DNA of 64,000 nt from Paracoccaceae bacterium (lineage in GTDB: Bacteria; Pseudomonadota; Alphaproteobacteria; Rhodobacterales; Rhodobacteraceae): assembly GCA_030697175.1 (NCBI GenBank), contig JAUYQR010000014.1:38213-102212 (forward strand), read 5' to 3'. A program made the position numbers and the translations under genes. Shown piece after piece: positions 36,865 through 45,568 of this stretch (positions are counted from its first letter, which is position 1; every line of letters starts with the position of its first letter). Below the pieces are notes generated by a model that was not told the DNA's origin, did no database searches, and saw only the letters and a program-made list of their open reading frames with translations.

Positions 36865-38711
36865 AGCTTGGTGTCGACCGGGTCAAAGATGCCGTGGGTC
36901 GTCTTGTCCCAGTAGAACGGCTTGGTCACCAGTTCGACCAGCGCCTTGTAGGCGGCGACGGTGGCGAGGGGGAAATAGAGCTTCATCGTCGGCACCCAAA
37001 GCGCGCTGAGCCGGTGGCGGGTGCGGCGCACACCGATGATGCCTAGCGCCAGATTGGTGCCTTCGGTCAGCACGAAGGTGGCGGCGATGGTGAAGACAGC
37101 CCAGCCGGGCAGCACATCCTGCAACGGATGTGAAAACCCGAAGGGCACGATCAGGAACGACCAGAACACTGGCGCCAGCACGAACTGGGCGATGGTGCCA
37201 AGGAACATGATCTGAAAGCCGAGAAACGCCCTTGGCCCGAGCTGGCGCCACAACAGGCGCGGCGCACGCATGTGGACGGCCCAGGTCATCACGTAGCCCT
37301 TGATCCAGCGCGAGCGCTGCTTGACCCAAGGCAGGGCGCGGCAGTTCGCCTCTTCTTCGGTCACGGTGTCGATGAGTTCGGTGCGGTAGCCGTGGCGCGC
37401 CAGGCGGATGCCGAGATCGGCGTCTTCGGTGACGTTGTGGGCATCCCAGCCGCCAAGCGCATCAAGCACGCTGCGGCGGAAGAACAGCGTGGTGCCGCCA
37501 AGCGGCACGACAAGGCCAAGCCGCGCGATGCCGGGCAGCACCAGGCGGAACCACGAGGCGTATTCGATGGTGAAGCAGCGCGACAGCCAGTTGGTGCGCG
37601 GGTTGTAATAGTCGAGCACACCCTGCAGGCAGGCGACCTGCGGGCCGGAGCGTTGGAACCGGTCGACGACCTTGCGGATCTGGTCGGGATCGGGGGCGTC
37701 TTCGGCGTCATAGACCCCGACGATGGCACCGCGCGCATGGTCGAGCGCGTGATTGAGCGCGCGGGGTTTGGTCTTGACCTGACCTTCCGGCACCACGATC
37801 ACCCGCATCCACGGCGGCAGTTCGGCAAGCGCCAGCGCATCGCGGGTAATCTGGTCATCCGCCTCGACCGCGAGGATCACGTCGAGAAGGTCTGGCGGAT
37901 AGTCGAGCCGCGCAAGGCGGCGGACGAGGCGGGCGGCGATATCGCCTTCGCGGTAAAGGGCCACGATGATCGAGACGATGGGCTGCACGCCGCGCTGGGC
38001 ATTGGCGGGCAAGGCAATCGGCGCGCGGAGAGCGGCACCGGTGGCAAGGAGTTTCAGCACCAGAAGGAGGATAAGCGAGACCGTGGCAAAGGCGAGGAGA
38101 GCCAGACCGGCCACGATCGGAAAGGCGAAAGCCAGCAGGAGGGGTGCCGCAAGGCCGGCCATCAGCAAGGGTTCGTCCACAAGGCGCGGCCAGGAACGGC
38201 AGCTTTCTGCATCCGGCACGCGGTTTTCAGCGGCCAGTGCCAGACTTGCCCCCCGGCGGGTGTGGATCGCGGCTTCGATGGCGCGGGCAGGGGCGATGGC
38301 AAGGCTGACCGGCCCGAGCCGGCTTTCCAGCATCGGGCGAAGTCTGCGAAATTCCTCGGGCCGCGACAGCGCGACGACAGTGACACCGCCGGCCTGCCAG
38401 CACGGCACCAGCCCGTAGCGCAGGCAATCGGAGGCACCGACAAGGTCGATCAGCCGGGGGTCGGGCAGTCTGCGGTCAAGATCGACGACGTTGAGACCCC
38501 AGGCCCGGGCCGAGGTTTGCACCACATCACGTTCGACGATCAGGCCACGGGCGCGCAACGCCTCGGGCAGGGGCCCGGCTGCGCGGCCGCGCTGCGACAG
38601 GGCGTGAACCAGATCATCCGACCCGACGACGCGGCCACGCAGCAGCGAGACGCCGAGGCCTTCGGGCGGGGCGAGGTTCGGGTCGCTGATCTGGCGGGCG
38701 GGTGATGACAT
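36861..38711 (-). CDS. MshEN-domain/GT2 membrane glycosyltransferase
   Basis: A 616-residue fusion protein. Residues about 25-150 look like the GspE/MshE N-terminal domain (DDLVHALSQRGRAAG, RLIDLVGASDCLRYGLVP, VVALSRPEEF), which in some proteins binds cyclic di-GMP. Two hydrophobic helices (about 183-225) lead to a family 2 glycosyltransferase: SIIVALYREGD (247-257), DAEDA (335-339), TEDAD (428-432) and QRSRW (465-469), the D, DxD, TED and QxxRW motifs of processive cellulose/chitin-type synthases, and then several C-terminal membrane helices. It likely makes an exopolysaccharide or glycan; product unknown. A CtrA-type box lies 40-60 bases upstream. Confidence 0.85.
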   Translation of the reverse strand: MSSPARQISDPNLAPPEGLGVSLLRGRVVGSDDLVHALSQRGRAAGPLPEALRARGLIVERDVVQTSARAWGLNVVDLDRRLPDPRLIDLVGASDCLRYGLVPCWQAGGVTVVALSRPEEFRRLRPMLESRLGPVSLAIAPARAIEAAIHTRRGASLALAAENRVPDAESCRSWPRLVDEPLLMAGLAAPLLLAFAFPIVAGLALLAFATVSLILLLVLKLLATGAALRAPIALPANAQRGVQPIVSIIVALYREGDIAARLVRRLARLDYPPDLLDVILAVEADDQITRDALALAELPPWMRVIVVPEGQVKTKPRALNHALDHARGAIVGVYDAEDAPDPDQIRKVVDRFQRSGPQVACLQGVLDYYNPRTNWLSRCFTIEYASWFRLVLPGIARLGLVVPLGGTTLFFRRSVLDALGGWDAHNVTEDADLGIRLARHGYRTELIDTVTEEEANCRALPWVKQRSRWIKGYVMTWAVHMRAPRLLWRQLGPRAFLGFQIMFLGTIAQFVLAPVFWSFLIVPFGFSHPLQDVLPGWAVFTIAATFVLTEGTNLALGIIGVRRTRHRLSALWVPTMKLYFPLATVAAYKALVELVTKPFYWDKTTHGIFDPVDTKL

Positions 38712-38750
38712 GGGCAGACGCTTCCTTGACCGGGCAAGGATGCGCGCGAT

Positions 38751-38771
38751 GGGTTAACGGGTGGTTAACCC
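38751..38771 (-). promoter_or_regulatory. CtrA-type box upstream of the GT2 gene
   Basis: GGGTTAAC (38751-38758) and GTTAACCC (38764-38771) form a perfect 8-bp dyad with a 5-base spacer. It contains TTAA-N7-TTAA (38754-38757 and 38765-38768), the consensus for the response regulator CtrA. It lies 40-60 bases before the GT2 start at 38711, at a position that could activate or block transcription. Confidence 0.75.
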
Positions 38772-38784
38772 CGTAAAATCCGGA

Positions 38785-39945
38785 TCAAGCGGCGCGTCGG
38801 GCCTGCATCGCGGCGGCGAAACGCTCGAAGAGATAATAGCTGTCCTGCGGGCCGGGCGAGGCTTCGGGGTGGTATTGCACCGAGAAGATCGGCTTGCCGT
38901 CAACCGCGATGCCGCAGTTCGAGCCATCGAACAGCGAGACATGGGTTTCGCTGACGCCTTTGGGCAGGGTCTGGCTATCCACCGTGAAGCCGTGGTTCAT
39001 CGAGGTGATCTCGACCTTGCCGGTGGTCAGGTCTTTCACCGGATGGTTCGCGCCGTGGTGGCCGTGGTTCATCTTGACGGTGCGCGCACCAAGCGCGAGG
39101 GCGAGCATCTGGTGGCCAAGGCAGATGCCGAACACCGGCAGGTTCCGGTCAAGGACACCCTTGATCATCGGCACCGCATAGGCGCCGGTCGCGGCCGGAT
39201 CGCCGGGGCCGTTCGACAGGAACACGCCTTCGGGGTTCAGCGCCAGCACGTCTTCGGCGGTGGCCGTGGCGGGAAGCACGGTGACTTCGCAGCCGGTGGA
39301 GGCCAGGCAGCGCAGGATGTTGCGTTTCGCACCGTAGTCGATGGCGACGACGCGCAGGCCGGGGCCGGTGCGGTCGGTGTAACCCTCGGGCCAGGCCCAG
39401 CGCTGTTCGTTCCAGCGGTAGGATTGGGCGCAGGTCACGTCTTTCGCAAGGTCAAGCCCGACAAGGCCCTTCCAGGCGCGGGCGCGGGCGACGAGTTTCT
39501 CGATGTCGAAGCGGCCCTCGGGGTTGTGGGCGAGGGCGACATGCGGCGCGCCTTGCTGGCGGATCGCGCGGGTCAGGCGGCGGGTGTCGATGCCGCCGAT
39601 GCCGATGCGGCCGATTTTCAACAGCCAGTCGGTGAGATCGCCGGTGGCGCGCCAGTTCGAGGGTTCGGTCGGATCCCACTTCACCACCATGCCGGCGGCG
39701 GCGGGGGTGGCGGTTTCGTCATCTTCCGGCGTGACGCCGGTGTTGCCGATGTGGGGGAAGGTGAAGGTCACGACCTGGCCCGCGTAGGACGGGTCGGTCA
39801 TGATTTCCTGGTAGCCGGTCATCGCGGTGTTGAACACCAGTTCCGCCACCGTCTCGCCCGTGGCACCGAAGCCGTGGCCGTAAAATAGCGTGCCATCGGA
39901 AAGCGCGAGGCAGGCCGTGGGACGCGGGGTGGGGGCGGATGGCAT
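38785..39945 (-). CDS. carA: Carbamoyl-phosphate synthase small (glutaminase) subunit
   Basis: Hydrolyses glutamine and channels ammonia to CarB to make carbamoyl phosphate for pyrimidines and arginine. The 386 residues match the family. An N-terminal domain (ALSDGTLFYGHGFGATG, VFNTAMTGYQEIMTDPSYAGQ, GGIDTRRLTRAIRQQG) is followed by a class I amidotransferase domain with FLSNGPGDP (about 224) and the nucleophile Cys in FGICLGHQMLALALG, and HPEASPGP (the His/Glu pair). I use ATG 39945, behind GGGAG; the frame from 40005 is longer but lacks a site. carB is not adjacent. Confidence 0.96.
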   Translation of the reverse strand: MPSAPTPRPTACLALSDGTLFYGHGFGATGETVAELVFNTAMTGYQEIMTDPSYAGQVVTFTFPHIGNTGVTPEDDETATPAAAGMVVKWDPTEPSNWRATGDLTDWLLKIGRIGIGGIDTRRLTRAIRQQGAPHVALAHNPEGRFDIEKLVARARAWKGLVGLDLAKDVTCAQSYRWNEQRWAWPEGYTDRTGPGLRVVAIDYGAKRNILRCLASTGCEVTVLPATATAEDVLALNPEGVFLSNGPGDPAATGAYAVPMIKGVLDRNLPVFGICLGHQMLALALGARTVKMNHGHHGANHPVKDLTTGKVEITSMNHGFTVDSQTLPKGVSETHVSLFDGSNCGIAVDGKPIFSVQYHPEASPGPQDSYYLFERFAAAMQARRAA

Positions 39946-40037
39946 GGGCGGGACTCCCTTGGCGCAAATCTGGCGCAACCTACGGGCCGGGGGCGGGCGG
40001 GTCAAGACGGGGGAGCAAAAGGATAGTTGTGGGAATT

Positions 40038-40048
40038 CAACGGGTTGA
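40038..40048. repeat. Isolated TCAACGGGTTG motif
   Basis: TCAACGGGTTG, inside the arms TTCAAC-GG-GTTGAA (about 40037-40050), lies in the carA/yqeY divergent gap. It matches the middle part of the three-part modules at 36829 and 63768, but the palindrome and the spaced TTGTTAA are missing. Confidence 0.6.
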
Positions 40049-40129
40049 AATTATGAGGCTTGGTTGCGGTTCGGGGCGGTTGGCTGTATGGTCGGATGTT
40101 CGGAAGAAACCCTGGGGATGGATAAACCG

Positions 40130-40588
40130 ATGTCACTGCGCGACCGTCTGCAAAGCGCCCTGAAGGACGCGATGAGGGCGAAGGAAGCTGACCGGCTTTC
40201 GACGCTGAGGCTGATCAATGCCGCCATCAAGGACCGCGAGATTGCCAACCGCGGCGACGGCGGCGAGGGGTTGGTGTCGGACCCGGACATCCTGCAGATC
40301 ATGGGCAAGATGGTGAAGCAGCGCCACGAATCCGCGCGCGCCTACGAAGAGGGCGGGCGGCTGGAGCTGGCGGAGAAGGAACTGGCGGAAATCGGCGTGA
40401 TCCAGGAATTCCTGCCGCGCCAGATGTCGGAGACCGAGGTGGAAGCGGCGATTGCGGACGCGGTGGCCGAAACAGGCGCTGCCAGCATCCGCGACTGCGG
40501 CAAGGTGATGGCGGCGTTGAAGGGCCGTTACACCGGGCAGATGGATTTCGGCGCGGTGGGCGCGCTGGTGAAGGGGCGGCTCGGTTAG
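40130..40588 (+). CDS. GatB/YqeY domain-containing protein
   Basis: A 152-residue YqeY-family protein, related to the C-terminal tail domain of GatB: MSLRDRLQSALKDAMRAKEADRLSTLRLINAAI, VSDPDILQIMGKMVKQRHES, AEIGVIQEFLPRQMSETEVE. Family members are proposed to bind tRNA or influence translation fidelity, not firmly shown. An ATG at 40118 is possible but 40130 gives the typical N-terminus and has GGATGG at correct spacing. It diverges from carA. Confidence 0.9.
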   Translation: MSLRDRLQSALKDAMRAKEADRLSTLRLINAAIKDREIANRGDGGEGLVSDPDILQIMGKMVKQRHESARAYEEGGRLELAEKELAEIGVIQEFLPRQMSETEVEAAIADAVAETGAASIRDCGKVMAALKGRYTGQMDFGAVGALVKGRLG

Positions 40589-40622
40589 GCAGGCCGTGCC
40601 GGAGCTGTGCCGCGCGTCCGCA

Positions 40623-41108
40623 TCAGCGCATCGCGGCCAGCCTGCGTTCCAGATCGTGGCAGAGGGCGATGCGTTCGTCTTCCGACAGGAAAGCCCCAAG
40701 CTCGACCTCGCGCGCTTCGGCCCTTAGGGTCAGGTAGTTCGGCACCGGGCCGCCGGTCGGGTGCAGGGTAATGCGCAGCCAGTAGGGGTTTGCCTGCCAA
40801 TCCTGCCGCTTGCCCTTTGGCCCGTGGCGCGACAGCGTGATCTGGTCGGGCGAAAGGATCAGATCCTCGACAATGTCACGATCGCGCCCGTTCTTGCGCA
40901 GCGCGAACCAGATCGCCCAGATCGTGCCCACAAGAAACGGCAGCAGCGCCCAGACGACGGGCGAGCCGAGAACGGCCACCAAAGGCACGCCGATCAGCGC
41001 GGCGGTGGTGCCGATGAACCACACGAAGCCGCGTTGCGACAGCGACCGGTGCGGCCAGAGGCGCAGGCGGGTTTCAGGGGGCGCGGCGGGGAGGAATTCG
41101 TAGGGCAT
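40623..41108 (-). CDS. DUF2244 membrane protein
   Basis: A 161-residue protein with two adjacent hydrophobic helices (about 27-47 and 50-69) and a soluble C-terminal half (DLILSPDQITLSRHGPKGKRQDWQANPYWLRI). These are hallmarks of DUF2244, a small integral membrane family found across alphaproteobacteria, often near cytochrome or respiratory genes; function unknown. It converges on the yqeY gene. Confidence 0.82.
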   Translation of the reverse strand: MPYEFLPAAPPETRLRLWPHRSLSQRGFVWFIGTTAALIGVPLVAVLGSPVVWALLPFLVGTIWAIWFALRKNGRDRDIVEDLILSPDQITLSRHGPKGKRQDWQANPYWLRITLHPTGGPVPNYLTLRAEAREVELGAFLSEDERIALCHDLERRLAAMR

Positions 41109-41173
41109 GACGTCAAGGTAATACCGCTGTTGCGCCCGTCAATTCCACCCCGCCACGACTTTGCCGCGACCGG

Positions 41174-42538
41174 TCAGCCGAGCCGTTCCAGGAGTTTGCA
41201 ATAGGCGGTCTGCCCGGTGCGAAAGTTCGACAGCCGGAAGAACTCGTTCGGGGCGTGCAGGTTTTCGTCGTTCATGCCGAAGGCAAAGACGGTGGCGTGG
41301 ATGCCGGTTTCCTGCAAGAGCATGGTCATCACCGGGATCGAGCCGCCGGTGCGGGTGATGTAGGGGGCGCGGCCGTAGACCTCGGTCAGCACCTCGGCGG
41401 CGGCTGCGCTGGCGTTGTGGCCGTGGGGCAGCAGGAACGGGTCGGCGCTGCCGGGCAGGCGTTCGACCTTGACCGTGAGGCCTTTGGGGCAATGCGCCTC
41501 GATATGGGCTTTGAGAAGCGCGAAGATCTGGTCGGGGCGCTGGTTCGCCACAAGGCGGCAGGTGATCTTGGCGAAGGCTTGGGCCGGGAGCACGGTCTTG
41601 ATGCCGCCGCCCTGCCAGCCGCCCCAGATGCCGTTGAGTTCAAAGGTGGGCCGCCCCCAGAGGCGTTCGCGGGTGGTGTAACCTTCTTCGCCAAAGACAT
41701 CCGGCACGCCGAGGTCTGCGATATAGGCGGCCTCGTCGAACGGCACGCGGGCGATGGCGGCGCGGTCTTCCACAGTGAGGTCGATCACGTCATCATAAAA
41801 GCCCGCGACGTTGATCTTGCCGTCCAGCCCCTTCATCGAGGCGATGATGTGGGAAAGCCCGTGGATCGGGTTGGCGATGCCGCCGCCCTGCTGGCCGGAG
41901 TGCTGGTCGCCCTTGGCACCGGTAACGGTAACCTCGGCGGCCACCAGACCCTTGAGGCCGGTGATCAGGTTCGGCTGGTCTTCGGCCCACTGGCTGCCAT
42001 CGGCGGAAAAGATCATGTCGGCCTTCAGAAGCGCGCCATTGGCCTTGATGAACGGGGGCAGGTGCGGCGAGCCGATTTCTTCCTGCCCTTCGAAGAAGAA
42101 TTTCACGTTCACCGGCAGGCGGCCCGAGGTTTTCAGCATCGCCTCGGCGGCGAGGATCGGGATCAGCATGCCGCCCTTGTCATCCGACGCGCCGCGCCCG
42201 TAGACGCGGCCATCGCGGACCTGTGGGTCGAAGGGCGGCGTGTCCCAGAGGTCGAAGGGTTCGGCGGGCTGCACGTCGAAATGGCCGTAGATCAGGATTG
42301 TCGGCTTGTCGGCCCCGGCATGAAGCCAGTCGCCATAGACCACGGGGTGGCCTTCGGTCGGCATCATGCGGACGTTTTCGATGCCGGCGGCGCGCATCCG
42401 GTCTACGACCCAGTTTCCGGCGGTCACCACATCAGGGATGTGGGCGGCGAGGGCGGAGACCGAGGGGATGCGGACGAAATCGACGAGTTCGTCCACGAAG
42501 CGCTGCTGATGCGCGTCGAGGTAATCTGACCAGTTCAT
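41174..42538 (-). CDS. M20-family dipeptidase
   Basis: A 454-residue zinc peptidase of the M20 (ArgE/DapE/CNDP-like) family. IYGHFDVQPAEP (about 86, with the metal His and Asp), GRGASDDKGGMLIPI and FFEGQEEIGSPHLPP (Glu pair, about 151) carry the metal and general-base residues; the dimerisation domain lies at about 195-355; a C-terminal metal site is near RTGGSIPV. It is the last gene of the operon led by the GntR regulator and probably cleaves di- or small peptides after import. Specificity is inferred. Confidence 0.9.
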   Translation of the reverse strand: MNWSDYLDAHQQRFVDELVDFVRIPSVSALAAHIPDVVTAGNWVVDRMRAAGIENVRMMPTEGHPVVYGDWLHAGADKPTILIYGHFDVQPAEPFDLWDTPPFDPQVRDGRVYGRGASDDKGGMLIPILAAEAMLKTSGRLPVNVKFFFEGQEEIGSPHLPPFIKANGALLKADMIFSADGSQWAEDQPNLITGLKGLVAAEVTVTGAKGDQHSGQQGGGIANPIHGLSHIIASMKGLDGKINVAGFYDDVIDLTVEDRAAIARVPFDEAAYIADLGVPDVFGEEGYTTRERLWGRPTFELNGIWGGWQGGGIKTVLPAQAFAKITCRLVANQRPDQIFALLKAHIEAHCPKGLTVKVERLPGSADPFLLPHGHNASAAAAEVLTEVYGRAPYITRTGGSIPVMTMLLQETGIHATVFAFGMNDENLHAPNEFFRLSNFRTGQTAYCKLLERLG

Positions 42539-42561
42539 TGTCTGTCCTTTCAGGCGTCTTT

Positions 42562-43734
42562 TCAGGCGGCGGGCATCCGGGTTTCGACAAGCTCGGCCCA
42601 GTAGGAGGCGCCGAAGGGGATCGCCTCGTCATTGAAGTTGTATTCGGGGTGATGCACCTCGGCGGTGTCGCCGTTGCCGACCTGGATATAGGCGCCGGGG
42701 CAGACGTTCAGCATGTAGGCGAAATCCTCGCCGCCCATGATCGCCGGGCAGTTCGCATCAACGCTGCCGGGGCCGCCGATCTTTTCGGCAACCGCGATGG
42801 CGTAATCGGTTTCGGTTTCCGCGTTGACCATCGAGGGGTAGCCGGGGTTCCAAATGATCTTGGCCTGTCCGCCAAAGGCCTCGGCGGTGGCGGTGACGAT
42901 GGCGTGGAAGCGCTGTTCGGCGATCTTGCGGATGGTCGGATCGAAGCTGCGCACGGTGCCGCGCAGTTCGACGTGTTCGGGGATGACGTTCCACGCCTCG
43001 CTTTCGGTCTTGAACGAGGTGACCGAGACGACGAGGGATTCCAAGGGGTCGGCGCTGCGCGAGACGATGGATTGCAGGCTGGTGACGATGGTGCAGGCGA
43101 TCAGCGTGGTGTCGACGGCGCGGTGCGGGTAGGCGGCGTGGCCACCCTTGCCGGAAACGTGGACGGTGAAGTTGTCGGTGGCGGCGTAGAACGGGCCGGG
43201 CTTGATCGAGAACTGGCCCACGGGCAGGCCGGGCGAGTTGTGCATGCCGTAGATTTCCTTGATGCCGAAGCGCGGGATCAGGCCATCCTTGACCATCGCC
43301 TCGCCGCCCGCGCCGCCCTCTTCGGCGGGTTGGAAGATGACGGCGACGGCGCCGTCGAAGTTGCGGGTTTCGGCAAGGTATTTCGCGGCACCAAGCAGCA
43401 TGGCGGTATGCCCGTCATGGCCGCAGGCGTGCATCTTGCCGGGGGTCTTGGAGGCGTAGGCGAGGCCCGTCGCCTCGAAGATCGGGAGCGCGTCCATGTC
43501 GGCGCGCAGGCCCACGACATGGCCGCGGGTGTCGGTCTTGCCCTTGATCACGCCGACGACGCCGGTGCGGCCGATGCCTTCCACCACTTCGTCGCAGCCG
43601 AATTCGCGCAGTTTTGCGGCGACGGTCGCGGCGGTGCGGTGAACCTCGTACATCAGTTCGGGATTTTCGTGCAGGTCGCGGCGCCAGGCGGTGATTTCGG
43701 CCTGCATCTCGGCGAGACGGTTCTTGATCGGCAT
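42562..43734 (-). CDS. M20-family amidohydrolase (hippurate hydrolase-like)
   Basis: A 390-residue metallo-amidohydrolase of the M20D/AmaA/HipO type. It shows LHENPELMYEVHRTAATV, GLRADMDALPIFEATG, HACGHDGHTAMLLGAAKYL (the metal His and Asp, about 100-110), FQPAEEGGAGGEAMVKDG and the C-terminal MGGEDFAYMLNVCPGAYI. Such enzymes remove N-acyl or benzoyl groups from amino acids. Start ATG 43734 follows AGGAGG and replaces the longer frame at 43761. It lies between the transporter and the dipeptidase genes. Confidence 0.92.
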   Translation of the reverse strand: MPIKNRLAEMQAEITAWRRDLHENPELMYEVHRTAATVAAKLREFGCDEVVEGIGRTGVVGVIKGKTDTRGHVVGLRADMDALPIFEATGLAYASKTPGKMHACGHDGHTAMLLGAAKYLAETRNFDGAVAVIFQPAEEGGAGGEAMVKDGLIPRFGIKEIYGMHNSPGLPVGQFSIKPGPFYAATDNFTVHVSGKGGHAAYPHRAVDTTLIACTIVTSLQSIVSRSADPLESLVVSVTSFKTESEAWNVIPEHVELRGTVRSFDPTIRKIAEQRFHAIVTATAEAFGGQAKIIWNPGYPSMVNAETETDYAIAVAEKIGGPGSVDANCPAIMGGEDFAYMLNVCPGAYIQVGNGDTAEVHHPEYNFNDEAIPFGASYWAELVETRMPAA

Positions 43735-43744
43735 GTGGTCCTCC

Positions 43745-45568
43745 TTAAGGGTGCAGGACACGGTGGCCCGGTGCGACCTCGGTGTAGGTCGAGGGGGCGG
43801 GGGTGTGTCCCAGCGGAAATATCGGTGACGTGATCGGTTTGAAGGTCAGATCGTCGGCAAAGCGGCGTTTGCGCGGATCGGCGATCGGAACGGCAGAAAG
43901 CAGCGAGCGGGTGTAGGGGTGCTGCGGGTTTTCGAACACCGACGCGCGGGGGCCGATTTCGACGATGCGGCCCAGATACATCACGCCGACATGGTGCGCG
44001 ACACGTTCGACGACGGCCATGTCGTGGCTGATGAAGAGGTAGGACAGGCCGAGGTCTTCCTGCAACTCCATCATCAGGTTGAGCACCTGCGCCTGCACCG
44101 AGACGTCGAGGGCGGAGACGGCTTCATCCGCGACGATCAGCTTGGGGTTGACGGCAAGCGCGCGGGCGATGGCGACGCGCTGGCGCTGGCCACCCGAAAG
44201 TTCGTGCGGAAAGCGGGTCATGAAGGCGCGGGGCAGGCGGACGCGGTCGAACAGTTGTTCGACACGGTCCTTGAGCGCCTGACCGGTGGCGAGGCCGAAG
44301 TTCTGGATCGGTTCGGACACCTGGTCTTTCAGGCGGCGGTAGGGGTTCAGGCTGGCGAAGGGGTCCTGGAACACCATCTGCATGTCGGCGCGGGCGCGGC
44401 GGAGGTCATGGTGGGAAAGCGCCCGGATGTCGCGGCCGCCGATCCAGACCTCGCCCGAGGTGGGCTCGATCAGGCGCAGGATGGAGCGGCCGGTGGAGGA
44501 TTTGCCGCAGCCGGATTCGCCGACGAGGGCGAGGGTTTCGCCGACATTGAGGGTGAAGGAAACGTCTTCGACGGCGTGGACCTGTGCCACGGTGCGGCGC
44601 AGGATGCCGCCCTTGACGGGGAAGCGGGTGGTCAGGTGACGGACGTCAAGCAGCACCTCGGGCTTGCGCGCCTTGGGGGCCACGGCGGCGGCGCGGGCGG
44701 CCTCGTCGCCAATCAGGCGCATCCGTTCGGGGGCGGTTTTGCCCTTCATCTCGCCCAGTTTCGGGACGGCGGCGAGGAGGGCGCGGGTGTAGTCTTGCTG
44801 CGGGTTTTCAAAGATATCGGTGACGGTGCCGGTTTCCACGATGCGGCCCTGATACATCACCACGACGCGGTCGGCCATCTGCGCGACCACGGCCATGTCG
44901 TGCGTGATGAAAAGGACGGCCATGCCCTTTTCGCGCTTCAACCGGTTGATGAGGGCGAGGATCTCGGCCTGGATGGTGACGTCGAGCGCGGTGGTGGGCT
45001 CATCCGCGATCAGGAGTTTGGGCTCGCAGGTCATCGCCATCGCGATCACGACGCGCTGGCGCATGCCGCCGGAAAGTTCGTGCGGATACTGCTTCAGGCG
45101 GCGTTCGGGTTCGGGGATGCGGACCAGTTTCAAGAGTTCCAGCGCGCGGGCGGAAGCGGCTTGCTGGCTGAGGCCCTTGTGCAGGATGAGACCGTCGGTC
45201 AGTTGGCGTTCGATGGTGAAGACCGGGTTGAGCGCGGTCATCGGTTCTTGAAAGATCATCCCGATTTCGTTGCCGCGCACGCCTTGCATCACCTCTGGCG
45301 ACGCGGTGGCGACGTTCAGGGTGCTGCCGTCGGCGCGGGCGAAGGTGAGCGCGCCTTCGGTGATCTGGCCGCCGCCAAACTCCACCAGACGCATCAGCGA
45401 CAGCGAGGTGACGGATTTGCCGGAGCCGCTTTCACCGACGACGCAGAGGGTTTCGCCGGGGGCGATGGTGAAGGACACATCCTCCACTCCGATGACGGTG
45501 CCGCCGCGGGTGGGAAATTCGACGCGGAGGTGATCGACGCTGACGATGGGCTTTGCGGGTGCGTTCAT
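43745..45568 (-). CDS. ABC transporter, fused double ATPase (dipeptide/oligopeptide type)
   Basis: A 607-residue protein carrying two ATPase domains in one chain, equivalent to DppD and DppF. The first (about 8-260) has GESGSGKS (Walker A), SGGMRQR (signature) and LLIADEPTTALDV (Walker B). The second (about 310-560) has GESGCGKS, LSGGQRQR and LIVADEAVSALDV, and each ends in a peptide-transporter C-terminal segment. It powers uptake through the two permeases encoded next; its start overlaps the preceding permease by 4 bases. The substrate follows the binding protein. Confidence 0.95.
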   Translation of the reverse strand: MNAPAKPIVSVDHLRVEFPTRGGTVIGVEDVSFTIAPGETLCVVGESGSGKSVTSLSLMRLVEFGGGQITEGALTFARADGSTLNVATASPEVMQGVRGNEIGMIFQEPMTALNPVFTIERQLTDGLILHKGLSQQAASARALELLKLVRIPEPERRLKQYPHELSGGMRQRVVIAMAMTCEPKLLIADEPTTALDVTIQAEILALINRLKREKGMAVLFITHDMAVVAQMADRVVVMYQGRIVETGTVTDIFENPQQDYTRALLAAVPKLGEMKGKTAPERMRLIGDEAARAAAVAPKARKPEVLLDVRHLTTRFPVKGGILRRTVAQVHAVEDVSFTLNVGETLALVGESGCGKSSTGRSILRLIEPTSGEVWIGGRDIRALSHHDLRRARADMQMVFQDPFASLNPYRRLKDQVSEPIQNFGLATGQALKDRVEQLFDRVRLPRAFMTRFPHELSGGQRQRVAIARALAVNPKLIVADEAVSALDVSVQAQVLNLMMELQEDLGLSYLFISHDMAVVERVAHHVGVMYLGRIVEIGPRASVFENPQHPYTRSLLSAVPIADPRKRRFADDLTFKPITSPIFPLGHTPAPSTYTEVAPGHRVLHP

